A DNA stretch of 64,000 nt from CAXKXX01 sp964059975 (GCA_964059975.1 CAXKXX010000007.1:22753-86752); one strand, 5' to 3'. Counted from the stretch's first letter, positions 10,531 to 20,123 are shown. Program-made: numbers and translations. Notes: generated by a model from the sequence alone, not told the origin.

Positions 10531-11640
10531 CTAATCATCGTCTGATTCAATCTTAGTAATATTCCTGCGGATGTGACCGCTCCATTGAAATTGGAGCGTT
10601 TCCGGCGCGATATTTTCAGTCTCAGACGGTTTTATTTGGGTATTTATAAAATTCAAAAGGTCCCAGCATAAAATATTGACTCCTAATCCGGTACTCGCCG
10701 AGATAAGGTGATATTTGTACTTCCAGCCTATACCCGATACAATCGCTTTAGCACGCTCAGAAGCTTCCTTGTTATCCATTAAATCAATTTTGTTAAATAC
10801 TAACCACTGTGGTTTCTGGGCTAAATTTTTACTATATTTCATTAGCTCTCTATTAATAACCTTAGCATTCTCTATTTGGTTAGACTTATCAATTGGAGCG
10901 ATATCGATTAAGTGTAATAACACGCGACAACGTTCTAGATGCTTTAAGAATCGAATACCTAGTCCAGAACCATCGGAAGCACCTGCAATTAGCCCTGGAA
11001 TATCTGCGATTACAAAGCTCTGCTCATTATTCATGCGTACCACTCCTAAGATCGGAAATAATGTAGTGAATGGGTAGTCAGAAACCTTAGATTTAGCATC
11101 GGATACCCCACAAATAAACGTTGATTTTCCAACATTAGGAAGACCTAAAATACCTACATCAGCCAGAAGCAGTAATTCTAAAAGAATGTCACGAATCTCT
11201 CCATTTGTGCCTAAGGTCCTCTGATGAGGAGCGCGATTAATTGAAGATTTAAAACGGGTATTACCTAAGCCATGCCACCCGCCTTTGGCGACCATAAGTT
11301 TTTGTGCATGACTCGTCATATCTCCGAGAAATTCTCCAGTACTTCGATCCTTTACTCGAGTACCGACCGGCACCTTAATAAGGGTATCTTTTCCACGCCT
11401 ACCCGTACAGTTACGCCCCTCGCCATGCTGGCCGGACTGAGCTCTAAATGTTTTTATAAATCGATAATCAATCAGGGTATTGAGGTTTGCATCTGCTAGT
11501 AGATAAATATTGCCACCATCCCCTCCATCACCACCGTCTGGTCCGCCACGAGGAATGTGTTTTTCTCGTCGGAAACTCACACACCCATTGCCACCATCAC
11601 CTGCAATAACTAGAATTTCTGCTTCATCTACAAACTTCAT
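10531..11640 (-). CDS. obgE: Obg-family GTPase ObgE/CgtA
   Basis: ObgE is an essential GTPase that binds the 50S subunit and links ribosome maturation, stringent response and chromosome segregation. The N-terminal glycine-rich Obg fold (residues 1-158) shows the expected VSFRREKHIPRGGPDGGDGGDGG. The G domain follows with G1 GLPNVGKST near residue 165, G3 DIPGLI near 212, G4 NKID near 283 and G5 SAS near 314. At 369 residues it is about 20 shorter than E. coli ObgE (390), and the acidic C-terminal tail is reduced to a short ESDDD ending. It follows rplU and rpmA on the same strand as in enterics; the yhbE gene that usually sits between rpmA and obgE is gone. Confidence 0.97.
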   Translation of the reverse strand: MKFVDEAEILVIAGDGGNGCVSFRREKHIPRGGPDGGDGGDGGNIYLLADANLNTLIDYRFIKTFRAQSGQHGEGRNCTGRRGKDTLIKVPVGTRVKDRSTGEFLGDMTSHAQKLMVAKGGWHGLGNTRFKSSINRAPHQRTLGTNGEIRDILLELLLLADVGILGLPNVGKSTFICGVSDAKSKVSDYPFTTLFPILGVVRMNNEQSFVIADIPGLIAGASDGSGLGIRFLKHLERCRVLLHLIDIAPIDKSNQIENAKVINRELMKYSKNLAQKPQWLVFNKIDLMDNKEASERAKAIVSGIGWKYKYHLISASTGLGVNILCWDLLNFINTQIKPSETENIAPETLQFQWSGHIRRNITKIESDDD

Positions 11641-11844
11641 ATATCGTCTCCATAACCATTTAGTACCGTATACTTATTGATTAATAACGGATTTATATAT
11701 TTTCTACGCTATGCGTCGTAAAATTGATAGGTGGCGAGTTTTGCAAAACAATTTTTAATAGGAGGGAGTATAAGAGTGTATGTTTTAATTTTATTAGGTC
11801 CAGATTTTTATTTTTCTTTATAGTGAGCAGAAAAGTGGAAATAG

Positions 11845-11872
11845 AAAGCCCCACGATTTACAGCGGGGCTTT
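11845..11872. terminator. Hairpin terminator after rpmA
   Basis: An 8-bp perfect stem, AAAGCCCC (11845-11852) with GGGGCTTT (11865-11872), encloses a 12-base loop. It lies 22 bp beyond the rpmA stop on the minus strand and is followed there by CTATTTCC. It is GC-rich in very AT-rich surroundings, typical of an intrinsic terminator. It would separate rplU-rpmA from obgE, perhaps only partially. Confidence 0.6.
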
Positions 11873-11894
11873 TAATAATAAAGAATTGAAAAAA

Positions 11895-12152
11895 TTATCC
11901 AGATTTGATACTGATAAATGTACGATTATTGGATCCTTTAACTTCAAATTTTACCGTACCATCTTTCAGAGCAAACAGTGTGTGATCTCTACCGCAGCCT
12001 ACGTTATTCCCAGCGTGGAATTTAGTTCCACGCTGACGAACGATGATGTTTCCGGCAAATATTGACTCTCCTCCGAAGCATTTTACTCCTAGACGTTTAG
12101 CATGGGAGTCGCGACCATTGCGGGTTGAACCGCCTGCTTTTTTATGTGCCAT
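11895..12152 (-). CDS. rpmA: 50S ribosomal protein L27
   Basis: L27 sits near the peptidyl-transferase centre and its N-terminal tail contacts the P-site tRNA. The 85-residue product begins MAHKKAGGSTRNGRDS, the canonical enteric L27 N-terminus with no leader peptide, and continues with the conserved KCFGGESIFAGNIIVRQRG motif. Length matches E. coli (85). It lies 20 bp downstream of rplU, with a hairpin after its stop. Confidence 0.98.
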   Translation of the reverse strand: MAHKKAGGSTRNGRDSHAKRLGVKCFGGESIFAGNIIVRQRGTKFHAGNNVGCGRDHTLFALKDGTVKFEVKGSNNRTFISIKSG

Positions 12153-12172
12153 TAGCCCCTGCTCCCCTTAAT

Positions 12173-12484
12173 TTAAGCCATGATGCTGGTGATTTTAATA
12201 TCAGTAAACCATTGACGATGGCCTTGCTGTTTACGGTAGTGTTTTCGGCGTCGAAACTTAATAATCTTAATTTTTTTCCCTCGTCCGTGCGCAAGCACTT
12301 CGGCGCTGATCTTACCCCCTTCAACAAAGGGGGCGCCGATTTTAAAATTTTTTCCATTAGCAACCATCAAAATCTGATTGAATTCAAATTCCTTACCTGC
12401 TTCTGCGTTTAGTTTTTCCAGACGAATAATTTGACCTTCGCTTACTCGGTGTTGCTTTCCACCACTTTGGAAAACCGCATACAT
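12173..12484 (-). CDS. rplU: 50S ribosomal protein L21
   Basis: L21 binds 23S rRNA on the solvent side of the large subunit. The 103-residue product equals the E. coli length. It starts MYAVFQSGGKQHRVSEGQ and contains the basic KFRRRKHYRKQQGHRQWFT segment that contacts rRNA. It is the first gene of rplU-rpmA and is divergent from ispB across 275 bp, as in enterics. A possible -10 element (TATACT on the minus strand, 12528-12533) lies about 45 bp upstream, but no good -35 accompanies it. Confidence 0.98.
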   Translation of the reverse strand: MYAVFQSGGKQHRVSEGQIIRLEKLNAEAGKEFEFNQILMVANGKNFKIGAPFVEGGKISAEVLAHGRGKKIKIIKFRRRKHYRKQQGHRQWFTDIKITSIMA

Positions 12485-12759
12485 ATAAAGCTCCGTTTTC
12501 CGCGGGCTTTTTTAAATTTAAAATTTAGTATAAAGCGCGCTATAAGTATTTATAGTAAGAAATAAATTTTACTTAAAAAACCGGAAGATGGCAAGGGAAG
12601 AATAACTTTAGATATAGAAAAGGAAGAAACAACTCTAGTTTATGTAATAGGATTTATATGAACCATTTTTCTAGTACAATCACGCAACAGTTATTCACGT
12701 TTTATCGTGCAACAAGCACCCGAATATTCGAGTGAAGAAAATACAACTAAAAAATCACA

Positions 12760-13731
12760 ATGAATCTAGAGAAAATTACCGAGTTAACCGCCAAAGATAT
12801 GATGGCTGTGAACATAGAAATTCTCCAACAATTACAGTCTAGGGTCACACTGATCAATCAGATGAGCCATCACATCATTGATAGTGGCGGAAAGCGTCTT
12901 CGACCAATGGTTGCTATATTAGTAGCTCGGGCATTAAACTATGAAGGCAATAAGCATATTACTGTTGCAGCGATGATTGAATTTATTCATACTGCTACAT
13001 TACTACATGACGACGTAGTAGATGCATCCGATATGCGTCGCGGCAAGGTAACAGCCAATGCTGCTTTTGGTAATGCTGCTAGCGTCTTGGTTGGTGACTT
13101 TATCTACACCCGCGCTTTCCAGATGATTACTAGGCTAAAATCGTTTCGTGTTTTAGCGTTGATGTCCGAGGCAGTCAACGTAATTGCTGAAGGCGAAATG
13201 CTTCAGTTAATGAATCTGCACAATCCTGATATTACTGAAGAAAGTTATATGAAGGTGATCCACTTCAAGACGGCCCGCTTATTTGAAGTGGCCGCACAAT
13301 CGTCAGCGATCTTATCCGGAGCGGACTATAAGCAAGAAAAAGCGTTGCAGCATTATGGGCGGTACCTCGGTACTGCATTTCAATTAATTGATGATTTGCT
13401 AGATTATAATGCTAATAGCAGCGTTTTAGGTAAAAAAACCGGTGATGATTTGCATGAAGGAAAACCAACTCTACCTATGCTGCACGCCATGCAGCATAGT
13501 GACAAAACGCAAAGAGCGATGCTTCGTGAAGCGATTGCACGAGGCGATAAGCGCTATCTGCTAGAAGCCGTCCTTCAGATCATGCAACAATACGGTTCAT
13601 TAAATTACACTTACAATCGAGCTATGACAGAGTCTCATAAAGCGGTTACTGCACTTCAAATGCTACCGAAATCACAGTATCGTGATGCACTCGAAGGTTT
13701 AGCTAAGCTTGCTGCACAGCGCGAATTTTAA
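12760..13731 (+). CDS. ispB: Octaprenyl diphosphate synthase IspB
   Basis: IspB extends farnesyl diphosphate with isopentenyl diphosphate units to the C40 side chain of ubiquinone and menaquinone. The 323-residue length equals E. coli IspB. It is a trans-polyprenyl synthase with GGKRLRP near residue 43, the first Asp-rich motif LLHDDVVDASDMRRG near 82-96, and the second, FQLIDDLLDYN, near 207-217. It is divergent from rplU, the conserved enteric arrangement. No clear Shine-Dalgarno precedes the ATG; the start is chosen because MNLEKITELTAKDM matches the family N-terminus. It implies a working respiratory quinone pool. Confidence 0.97.
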   Translation: MNLEKITELTAKDMMAVNIEILQQLQSRVTLINQMSHHIIDSGGKRLRPMVAILVARALNYEGNKHITVAAMIEFIHTATLLHDDVVDASDMRRGKVTANAAFGNAASVLVGDFIYTRAFQMITRLKSFRVLALMSEAVNVIAEGEMLQLMNLHNPDITEESYMKVIHFKTARLFEVAAQSSAILSGADYKQEKALQHYGRYLGTAFQLIDDLLDYNANSSVLGKKTGDDLHEGKPTLPMLHAMQHSDKTQRAMLREAIARGDKRYLLEAVLQIMQQYGSLNYTYNRAMTESHKAVTALQMLPKSQYRDALEGLAKLAAQREF

Positions 13732-14969
13732 GGATCTTATCGCTCCTAAAAATCGCTTTTAATGAAAGTAATAAGATCATTAAGTTCATTTTTTCTGGAT
13801 GAGTTGATATGTTTAACGAAACACATACTACATGATTAATAACTTGCTACATGTTCGCTTTTTAAAAAAGCCGCGTACACTTTTTGAAAATATGCAAATA
13901 TTAAGTTTGCATATTTAAGTTTTTTATGCAAGATTTCTCTACTCAGAGAGTCGCTTATGAGATTCTGTTTTTACTTAAATCTAGATGACTTATTTATCTT
14001 AAAAAAATTTTAAGGTAATTGAGGCGCTTTTTATAAAAAATCTCTAATTAATTTAAGTTGAAATTAAATTTCAAAAAACAATTCGTATTTCTCTTAGAGA
14101 GATAACCAAAACCTCAGTTTCTTCAGACTTTTATTCTTCTAAGATAATGAGTCAGATACAGATAAGATGTACACTCAAAATAGTCGCTTTTAAGACCTAC
14201 GGCGATTACTTGATAGATAGCAACGCATAAAAATTCGGCCTTAAAGTAATGCCGATCCCACACGCGGTTAAGTAATCACCGAATCTAAGTTAGATCAATA
14301 AGAGGGAATTGCACGGCACTGAAGCGAGCAAATTTTTATTTAATTTATTAATTATACAATTTGAGTTAAATATGAATACTAGTAGGCGCTATAAATAAAT
14401 ATAGCGCGCACCAACTGTAAAATACTTTTTTAAAAAATTAATTGATATATTTAATTCTTGATCGAGTAAAATGATCGCAATCACACGTAATTTTAACTAT
14501 AGAACTAGCGACCTAGCGACTAAAATTATAAAAAATAAAAAAGTTTTAAGAAGTTAATAAATAAAAAATTAGTTTAGACTCATATTGTCTTATGATGCAA
14601 AATTTTATTTACTATTACTACTCTTTTAGATGCGAAAAACTTTACGTTGCATGCTAGAATTTTATTGCGTTCTCAATTTTTATAAAGTATAAGCTCCGGC
14701 GAGCTTAATCGGATTAATAATTTTTATAAAGTGTGCTTATATACAACCATAACTTCTATGTGCTCTAATGAAATTAGAACACCTATTTTAAAAATTTACT
14801 GGAGCACCTATTTTAAAAAAATAGTTTATTTAGGGTAAACAATCGATTTTTAGTAAAACTTAAGCGATTAACTATAAACCCAAAGATCGCGTAATAAAGA
14901 GCCAGAAAATTTTAAAAGATTCTACTTATAGTGGCCGCTGTTCCTATGGTTATATTAAAGGAAACTGAC
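13732..14969. other. 1.2-kb AT-rich spacer between ispB and ppa
   Basis: No gene is recognisable; sfsB, which follows ispB in E. coli, is not visible. It contains a terminator-like hairpin (13888-13916), a 6-bp GC hairpin at 14691-14706, and a 15-bp direct repeat CACCTATTTTAAAAA at 14780-14794 and 14805-14819. Confidence 0.6.
13888..13916 (+). terminator. Possible ispB terminator (11-bp perfect hairpin)
   Basis: Arms AAATATGCAAA (13888-13898) and TTTGCATATTT (13906-13916) are exact complements around a 7-base loop, followed by AAGTTTTTTATG. The stem is AT-rich and lies 157 bp beyond the ispB stop, so the terminator call is tentative. Confidence 0.4.
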
Positions 14970-15530
14970 ATGAATTTAAACTTGGTTCCAGCTGGGGAAA
15001 ACCTTCCGGAAGACATCTATGCTATTATCGAAATCCCAACTAACTCTGATCCTATTAAATATGAAATCGATAAAAAGACCGGAGCGTTATTTGCTGATCG
15101 TTTCATCCCCACACTGATGCGGTATCCATGCAACTATGGTTATATCAATCACACGCTATCTTTAGATGGTGATCCAGTTGATGTAATGGTTCCCACGCCA
15201 TATCCATTACAAGTAGGCTCAGTAATCCGTTGTCGTCCAGTAGGTATGCTGAAGATGACTGATGAATCTGGTAAAGATGCAAAGCTAGTTGCCGTTCCGC
15301 ACAATAATCTGACTAAAGAATATGACCATATTAAAGATGTGATTGAATTGCCAAAATTATTACGTGCCCAAATTATTCATTTCTTTCAGCATTATAAAGA
15401 TTTGGAGTTAGGTAAATGGGTGAAAATAGACAATTGGGTGGGGGCTTCGGATGCGAAGGACGAAATCGTTGCCTCCTTCGAGCGCGCCAAGAAGAGAAGC
15501 GGTGCAGAACCTATGCGTAATTCCACATAA
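14970..15530 (+). CDS. ppa: Inorganic pyrophosphatase
   Basis: Ppa hydrolyses pyrophosphate to two phosphates, pulling biosynthetic reactions forward. The start is placed at the ATG at 14970, preceded by AAAGGAA, because MNLNLVPAGENLPEDIY aligns with the family N-terminus; an upstream in-frame start would add 13 residues with no homology. The 186-residue product shows the soluble family I active site: YPCNYGYINHT near 50-60 and the metal-binding DGDPVDVMV near 64-72, with KEYDHIKDV near 115. The C-terminus extends about 10 residues beyond E. coli Ppa (176). It stands alone and converges on rsmJ. Confidence 0.97.
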   Translation: MNLNLVPAGENLPEDIYAIIEIPTNSDPIKYEIDKKTGALFADRFIPTLMRYPCNYGYINHTLSLDGDPVDVMVPTPYPLQVGSVIRCRPVGMLKMTDESGKDAKLVAVPHNNLTKEYDHIKDVIELPKLLRAQIIHFFQHYKDLELGKWVKIDNWVGASDAKDEIVASFERAKKRSGAEPMRNST

Positions 15531-15646
15531 CTGTTATTATTTTAAAGGTCGATCTTCATCTAAAGGATCGAAGAATTTTATAGCAAAATCACCACTCCTA
15601 AAAAGATTTATTTTACAACGAGCACCTTTGGAGGTAGCCGCCCCAG

Positions 15647-16402
15647 TTAAATAGGCATATAGATATCAAAACGGTGACTTTTGGTAAGAATAGACCCATG
15701 AGCAGATACTCCGCACATGGGTCGGGCATAGTCCGGGCGCTTCACCACTATGCGCTTAGTCGCTAATTTTCTAGCTGGAGCCAGTAAATTATCGGCATCA
15801 TCGTCTCCTCCTACTAGGAATCGAAGTATACGCATATCTTTTTTCACTAGAGCTCTTTTTTTCTTAATCGGATACATCGGATCAAGATATACGACATCTG
15901 GTCTAGGGAGTAAGTCGACTACAGACGAATCTATCAGATTGATTTCATAAAGCAAGGTTAAGCGCTCCCGTAGCCAAGACCCAATTTTAGCATCTTGGTG
16001 GCCACGAAATAATCCGTCATCTAGCAAAGCACCTACTACTGGATGACGCTCTAGCATGCTAACCCTGCAGCCTAATGCGGCTAACATAAAAGCATCGCGA
16101 CCTAAACCGGCAGTTGCATCTAGCACATTTCGAGGTTTACCATACTTTAGTCCGACAGCTCTAGCTAAGGCTTCAGTACGATGGTTACCCCGAAAGCAGT
16201 ACCGATGTTTTAAAGCACCAGAAACGAAATCTACGTAAAGTGCGCCTAGCTTAGGCTCCCCCCGTTTACGCAGTTCTAGCCGTTTTTCGGTTAGAACTAG
16301 AGTCATCGATGCATTTTCATACGAGGTCAGATTCCAACGTTGGATTAAAGTAGATAAAATGCCAGGATCGGCATATCTTTCGCAACTTAAAGATACATGC
16401 AT
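15647..16402 (-). CDS. rsmJ: 16S rRNA m2G1516 methyltransferase RsmJ
   Basis: RsmJ methylates N2 of G1516 in 16S rRNA using S-adenosylmethionine. The 251-residue product is the usual length (250). The SAM-binding motif LDATAGLGRDAFMLA is near residues 93-107, and the catalytic motif DVVYLDPMYP, typical of amino-methyltransferases, is near 168-177. It begins 8 bp after the prlC stop on the minus strand, so the two probably form one transcript, as in E. coli. Keeping a non-essential rRNA modification enzyme while its usual neighbour rlmJ is broken is notable. Confidence 0.95.
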   Translation of the reverse strand: MHVSLSCERYADPGILSTLIQRWNLTSYENASMTLVLTEKRLELRKRGEPKLGALYVDFVSGALKHRYCFRGNHRTEALARAVGLKYGKPRNVLDATAGLGRDAFMLAALGCRVSMLERHPVVGALLDDGLFRGHQDAKIGSWLRERLTLLYEINLIDSSVVDLLPRPDVVYLDPMYPIKKKRALVKKDMRILRFLVGGDDDADNLLAPARKLATKRIVVKRPDYARPMCGVSAHGSILTKSHRFDIYMPI

Positions 16403-16410
16403 TTTCTAGG

Positions 16411-18453
16411 TTATTCGGCAATACCGTAATGACGTAGCATCGCATCTAATTGGGGTTCTCGACCTCGGAAACACTTGAATAGTATCATTGGGTCTTCTGA
16501 TCCGCCTCGAGATAAGATATTGTCTAAGAAAGATTGTCCGGTTTCAGCGTTAAAGATACCCTCTTCCTCAAAACGTGCGTAAGCATCAGATGATAGCACT
16601 TCTGCCCATAGATAGCTGTAGTAACCTGCCGCATAGCCACCAGCGAAGATGTGACTAAAAGCATGAGGAAAGCGTCCCCAGTCCGGTGAGGGCATTACAG
16701 ATATCTTTTGTTTAACTTCCGCTAGCGTCGGTAAGATCTGGGCCCCTCTCTCAGCGTTGTACTGAAGGTGTATCAACAAATCAAACAGCCCGAGCTCTAA
16801 TTGACGTAGGATCAGTAATCCCCCCTGATAGCGTTTCGCTTTTAGTAATTTATCAAGCATCTCTTTCGGAATGGGCAAACCGCTTTGGTAATGCCCTGAA
16901 ATGAGAGCTAAGGCCTCGGGCTCCCAACACCAATTTTCCATCAACTGGCTTGGAAGTTCGACAGCATCCCAGGGTACTCCATTTATTCCGGATACTCCAC
17001 AAACATCGATTTTTGTCAAAATATGGTGCAATCCATGACCGAATTCGTGGAATAGCGTAGCTACTTCGTTATGAGTAAACAGCGATGGCTGATCGCCGAG
17101 TGGACGACTAAAGTTGCACGTTATATAGGCGATAGGTTTTTGTAGCGTACCATCAGATTTACGTAGATTTTCACTACAATCCCCCATCCAGGCACCACCT
17201 CGCTTATTTTCTCGTGTATATAAGTCAAGATATAAGCTGCCACATAGTTCACCAGAGCTATCAAATAAATCAAAAAATCGCACCTCAGGATTCCATGTAT
17301 CTACCCCTATACGCTCCTTCGTGGTTATGCTATAGATGCGTTTTAATATCTCAAAGAGCCCTTCAAGCACTTTTTTCTCGGGAAAATATGGACGGAACTG
17401 CTCCTCGCTTACGGTGAATAGGTGTTGCTTTTGTTTTTCGCTATAATAAGTGATGTCCCAAGGTTGTAGTTCATCTACACCGTGATGTTTTTTTGCAAAA
17501 GCATGAAGCTGTGATAGCTCTTTTTCAGCCGAAGGACGAGCCCGTTTAGCTAAATCATGTAAGAAATTAATTACTACTTGGGGCCTTCGCGCCATCTTAA
17601 TATCTAGGGATTTATCTGCATATGTCGAAAAACCAAGCAATTGAGCTAGCTCATGGCGCAGCGCTAGCGTGTTTTCCATCACTCTACTGTTGTCCCATTT
17701 TCCGGCATGCGGACCTTGATCGGAAGCACGCGTAATGAAGGCGCGGTACATTTCTTCACGCAAATCGCGATTGTCTGCATACGTGAGTATCGAAAGGTAA
17801 TTCGGCATATCTAAGGTGAGCAGCCACCCCTTTTGTTCTTTAGCTTCCGCTATTTCCTGAGTCTGCTTTAGCACGGTAGACGGTACGCCACTCAATTGAG
17901 TCTCGTGGTCAATTAGCTTGCTCCAGCCTCTAGTGGCATCAAATACGTTATTACTATAGGTGCAGCTGAGCTCGGATAGCTGTGTAACAATTTCACCATA
18001 TCGTTTCTGTTGATCTTCCGCAAGACCAATGCCCGATAGCTTAAAATTACGTAGCGTATTTTCTACTGACCTGCGCTGCGCTATACTTAACTGACTAAAT
18101 CCTATCCCCTTTTTCAAGTTAAGATAAGCTTGATACAGCCCTAGATGATGACCTATCCAAGTGCTATATCTAGATAAAATAAGCAGGGCTTCTTCATAGG
18201 CGACGCGAAGTTCTGAACTATTTTTCACTGAATTTAAATGCTCGACCGGCGACCAGACTCGCGATAATTGATCTTCGGACTCGGATAGAGGCTGACACAG
18301 GTTTTCCCATGTAAAGGGTGTCCTCTGTGCAGCTATATGTTCCACCAAAGCACGACAATCTGCTACTTTAGATTTTATTGCAGGTACGATATCTTCGGGT
18401 CGGATCGCTGAAAAAGGGGGTAGAGTAAACGGAGTTAGTAGCGGATTTATCAT
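16411..18453 (-). CDS. prlC: Oligopeptidase A (M3 zinc metallopeptidase)
   Basis: PrlC (OpdA) is a cytosolic M3-family metallopeptidase that degrades signal peptides and other oligopeptides. The 680-residue product equals the E. coli length. The zinc site LFHEFGHGLHHIL near residue 470 carries HExxH, with the third ligand Glu in the following ENWCWEPEAL segment. It begins MINPLLTPFTLPPFS as in enterics and ends REPQLDAMLRHYGI. It heads the prlC-rsmJ pair; 20 bp upstream, on the opposite strand, begins a remnant of rlmJ. Confidence 0.97.
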   Translation of the reverse strand: MINPLLTPFTLPPFSAIRPEDIVPAIKSKVADCRALVEHIAAQRTPFTWENLCQPLSESEDQLSRVWSPVEHLNSVKNSSELRVAYEEALLILSRYSTWIGHHLGLYQAYLNLKKGIGFSQLSIAQRRSVENTLRNFKLSGIGLAEDQQKRYGEIVTQLSELSCTYSNNVFDATRGWSKLIDHETQLSGVPSTVLKQTQEIAEAKEQKGWLLTLDMPNYLSILTYADNRDLREEMYRAFITRASDQGPHAGKWDNSRVMENTLALRHELAQLLGFSTYADKSLDIKMARRPQVVINFLHDLAKRARPSAEKELSQLHAFAKKHHGVDELQPWDITYYSEKQKQHLFTVSEEQFRPYFPEKKVLEGLFEILKRIYSITTKERIGVDTWNPEVRFFDLFDSSGELCGSLYLDLYTRENKRGGAWMGDCSENLRKSDGTLQKPIAYITCNFSRPLGDQPSLFTHNEVATLFHEFGHGLHHILTKIDVCGVSGINGVPWDAVELPSQLMENWCWEPEALALISGHYQSGLPIPKEMLDKLLKAKRYQGGLLILRQLELGLFDLLIHLQYNAERGAQILPTLAEVKQKISVMPSPDWGRFPHAFSHIFAGGYAAGYYSYLWAEVLSSDAYARFEEEGIFNAETGQSFLDNILSRGGSEDPMILFKCFRGREPQLDAMLRHYGIAE

Positions 18454-18473
18454 AAAGCGCCCCTGAGTAGAGT

Positions 18474-18728
18474 ATGATTGCCCATCGTAGCGGGATTAAT
18501 CGTAAGAGAAATGAATTGAGCGTTAATTATTACAAAAGAGCAAAAAGTGGCAAGCGTTCTCCCCGGCTGTATATTTGCATCGAGATATTGGTTTTTAGAA
18601 TAATGCAAGGTGGTCAGCAGGAGCCAGATAGTTATGTGAATTTAGTATGTAGTCTATGTCGTCCCGGAGAACAGCGTCACTATCCTGCGATTTTTATTTA
18701 CTATTTAGTTAATAAAAATTTTATTTAA
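18474..18728 (+). pseudogene. rlmJ: Remnant of rlmJ (23S rRNA m6A2030 methyltransferase)
   Basis: An 84-codon frame divergent from prlC sits exactly where E. coli has rlmJ. RlmJ as I recall it is about 280 residues. The fragment shows scattered but ordered matches to the RlmJ N-terminal third: an opening M-x-x-x-R, then K-x-x-K-x-x-P-x-LY, then YVNLVCSLCRPGEQRHYP against the family stretch YINVVKHFNRSGQLRYYP (8 identities in 18). About 20 residues of the SAM-binding segment appear deleted and everything after residue ~110 is gone. A functional product is very unlikely. The call rests on synteny plus manual alignment from memory. Confidence 0.55.
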
Positions 18729-18736
18729 TGAATTAT

Positions 18737-18796
18737 GCCAATCTTGCGTGCTTTCGTATTTTATGAATACCAAGTACGAAAGCACGCAAGATTGGC
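18737..18796. repeat. Perfect 22-bp inverted repeat downstream of aroB
   Basis: Arms 18737-18758 and 18775-18796 are exact reverse complements (left arm begins GCCAATCTTGCGTGCTTTCG) around a 16-base loop. It is 135 bp beyond the aroB stop on the minus strand and would fold into a very stable hairpin in either transcript, so a terminator for aroK-aroB is the simplest reading. It lacks a clean U tract. Confidence 0.9.
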
Positions 18797-18930
18797 GGAT
18801 GGCTATTCACTGATTATAAAATAATTAAAGTATTAGTTTCTGTTATAAAAATATCGTGAGATTCTCATCATAGCATTTTAGATGTAGATGTAAAGTTAGC
18901 GCTAGGTAAAAATTACTCTATCTAATTCAG

Positions 18931-20031
18931 CTAAGAAGCATTACCCATGGGGATACAGGCGTCAATAGATTCTAATACGCGTTCATACCCGACGTCGGTA
19001 CGGACTTCCGCGTGTCCAATGCTCATCGGTAACACCAAGCGTAATTCTCCAGCTATGGTCTTTTTATCGCGCATCATATGAGGAAGATAGCATCTTGGAG
19101 ACATTTCGCTTGGTCCAAGTATAGGAAGGCCCGCGCGCAGTAATAACGCTTTAATACGCTTAATATCATCAAATGAAAACTGACCGAGTCGATATGCAGT
19201 TTCTGCCGCCATCACCATACCAGCCGCTATGGCTTCTCCGTGCAACCATGATCCGTAGTCCATTTCAGACTCTATCGCATGGCCGTAAGTATGGCCTAAA
19301 TTTAGCAGCGTACGTGTGCCGCTTTCGTATTCATCGGCTGCGACTACCTCGGTTTTTAATTCACAGCAACGTCGGACACAGTAAGTCAGGGCCTCTATTT
19401 CGAGGCTCAATACTGAATCAATATTATTTTCTAGCCAGATAAAAAAGTCGCCGTCAAGAGTAATTCCATATTTGATCACTTCGGCTAAACCAGAAGAAAT
19501 CTCACGACTTGGCAAAGTTTTCAGACAATCTAAATCGGCTATTACTGAGGCGGGCTGATAGAAGGCCCCAATCATATTTTTACCCAGAGGATGATTGACG
19601 GCCGTTTTTCCTCCAATAGAGGAATCTACCTGAGACAATAGTGTAGTGGGAACGTGAATAAGGCGGACTCCCCGGCGATAGCAAGAGGCGGCAAACCCGG
19701 TCAAGTCTCCTATGACGCCCCCACCTAGTGCGATTAACGTTGTATCACGACCATGAGACTTTTTCAGCAATACTGAAAAAATTTGTTCGAGGATTCTTAT
19801 AGATTTATACTTTTCACCATCCGGAAGAATTATATAATCTACCTTCACGCCACTTTGCTCTAGCACGCTACGAAGCTGATTCAGATAGAGCGGCACCAAC
19901 GTCTGATTGGTTACTACCATAGCTTTTTCTTGGGCCTTGAGGGGTGCAAAAGAAGCTGGATCTTTAAGTAGCCCGGAAGAGATAGTAATCGGATAGCTAT
20001 GATCTCTAAGCGTTATGGTAATTTTTTCCAT
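18931..20031 (-). CDS. aroB: 3-dehydroquinate synthase AroB
   Basis: AroB cyclises DAHP to 3-dehydroquinate, step two of the shikimate pathway, using NAD and a divalent metal. The 366-residue product is close to E. coli (362). The NAD-binding ALGGGVIGDLTGFAAS is near residues 102-117, the substrate-binding VDSSIGGKTAVNHPLGKNMIG near 142-162, and the metal ligands are in GLAEVIKYG (near 181-189), LNLGHTYGHAIE (near 243-254) and WLHGEAIAAGM (near 263-273). It follows aroK at 92 bp on the same strand, the enteric aroK-aroB operon; damX, which normally follows, is absent. Confidence 0.97.
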   Translation of the reverse strand: MEKITITLRDHSYPITISSGLLKDPASFAPLKAQEKAMVVTNQTLVPLYLNQLRSVLEQSGVKVDYIILPDGEKYKSIRILEQIFSVLLKKSHGRDTTLIALGGGVIGDLTGFAASCYRRGVRLIHVPTTLLSQVDSSIGGKTAVNHPLGKNMIGAFYQPASVIADLDCLKTLPSREISSGLAEVIKYGITLDGDFFIWLENNIDSVLSLEIEALTYCVRRCCELKTEVVAADEYESGTRTLLNLGHTYGHAIESEMDYGSWLHGEAIAAGMVMAAETAYRLGQFSFDDIKRIKALLLRAGLPILGPSEMSPRCYLPHMMRDKKTIAGELRLVLPMSIGHAEVRTDVGYERVLESIDACIPMGNAS

Positions 20032-20123
20032 ATCATGCTCGGCTTTCTGTAACGTTTCGTGGAAGCTGCAAAAACAGTTGGAGGTTGGGCTGCTTTATCT
20101 GCACGCCGAATATGAAAGCTATA

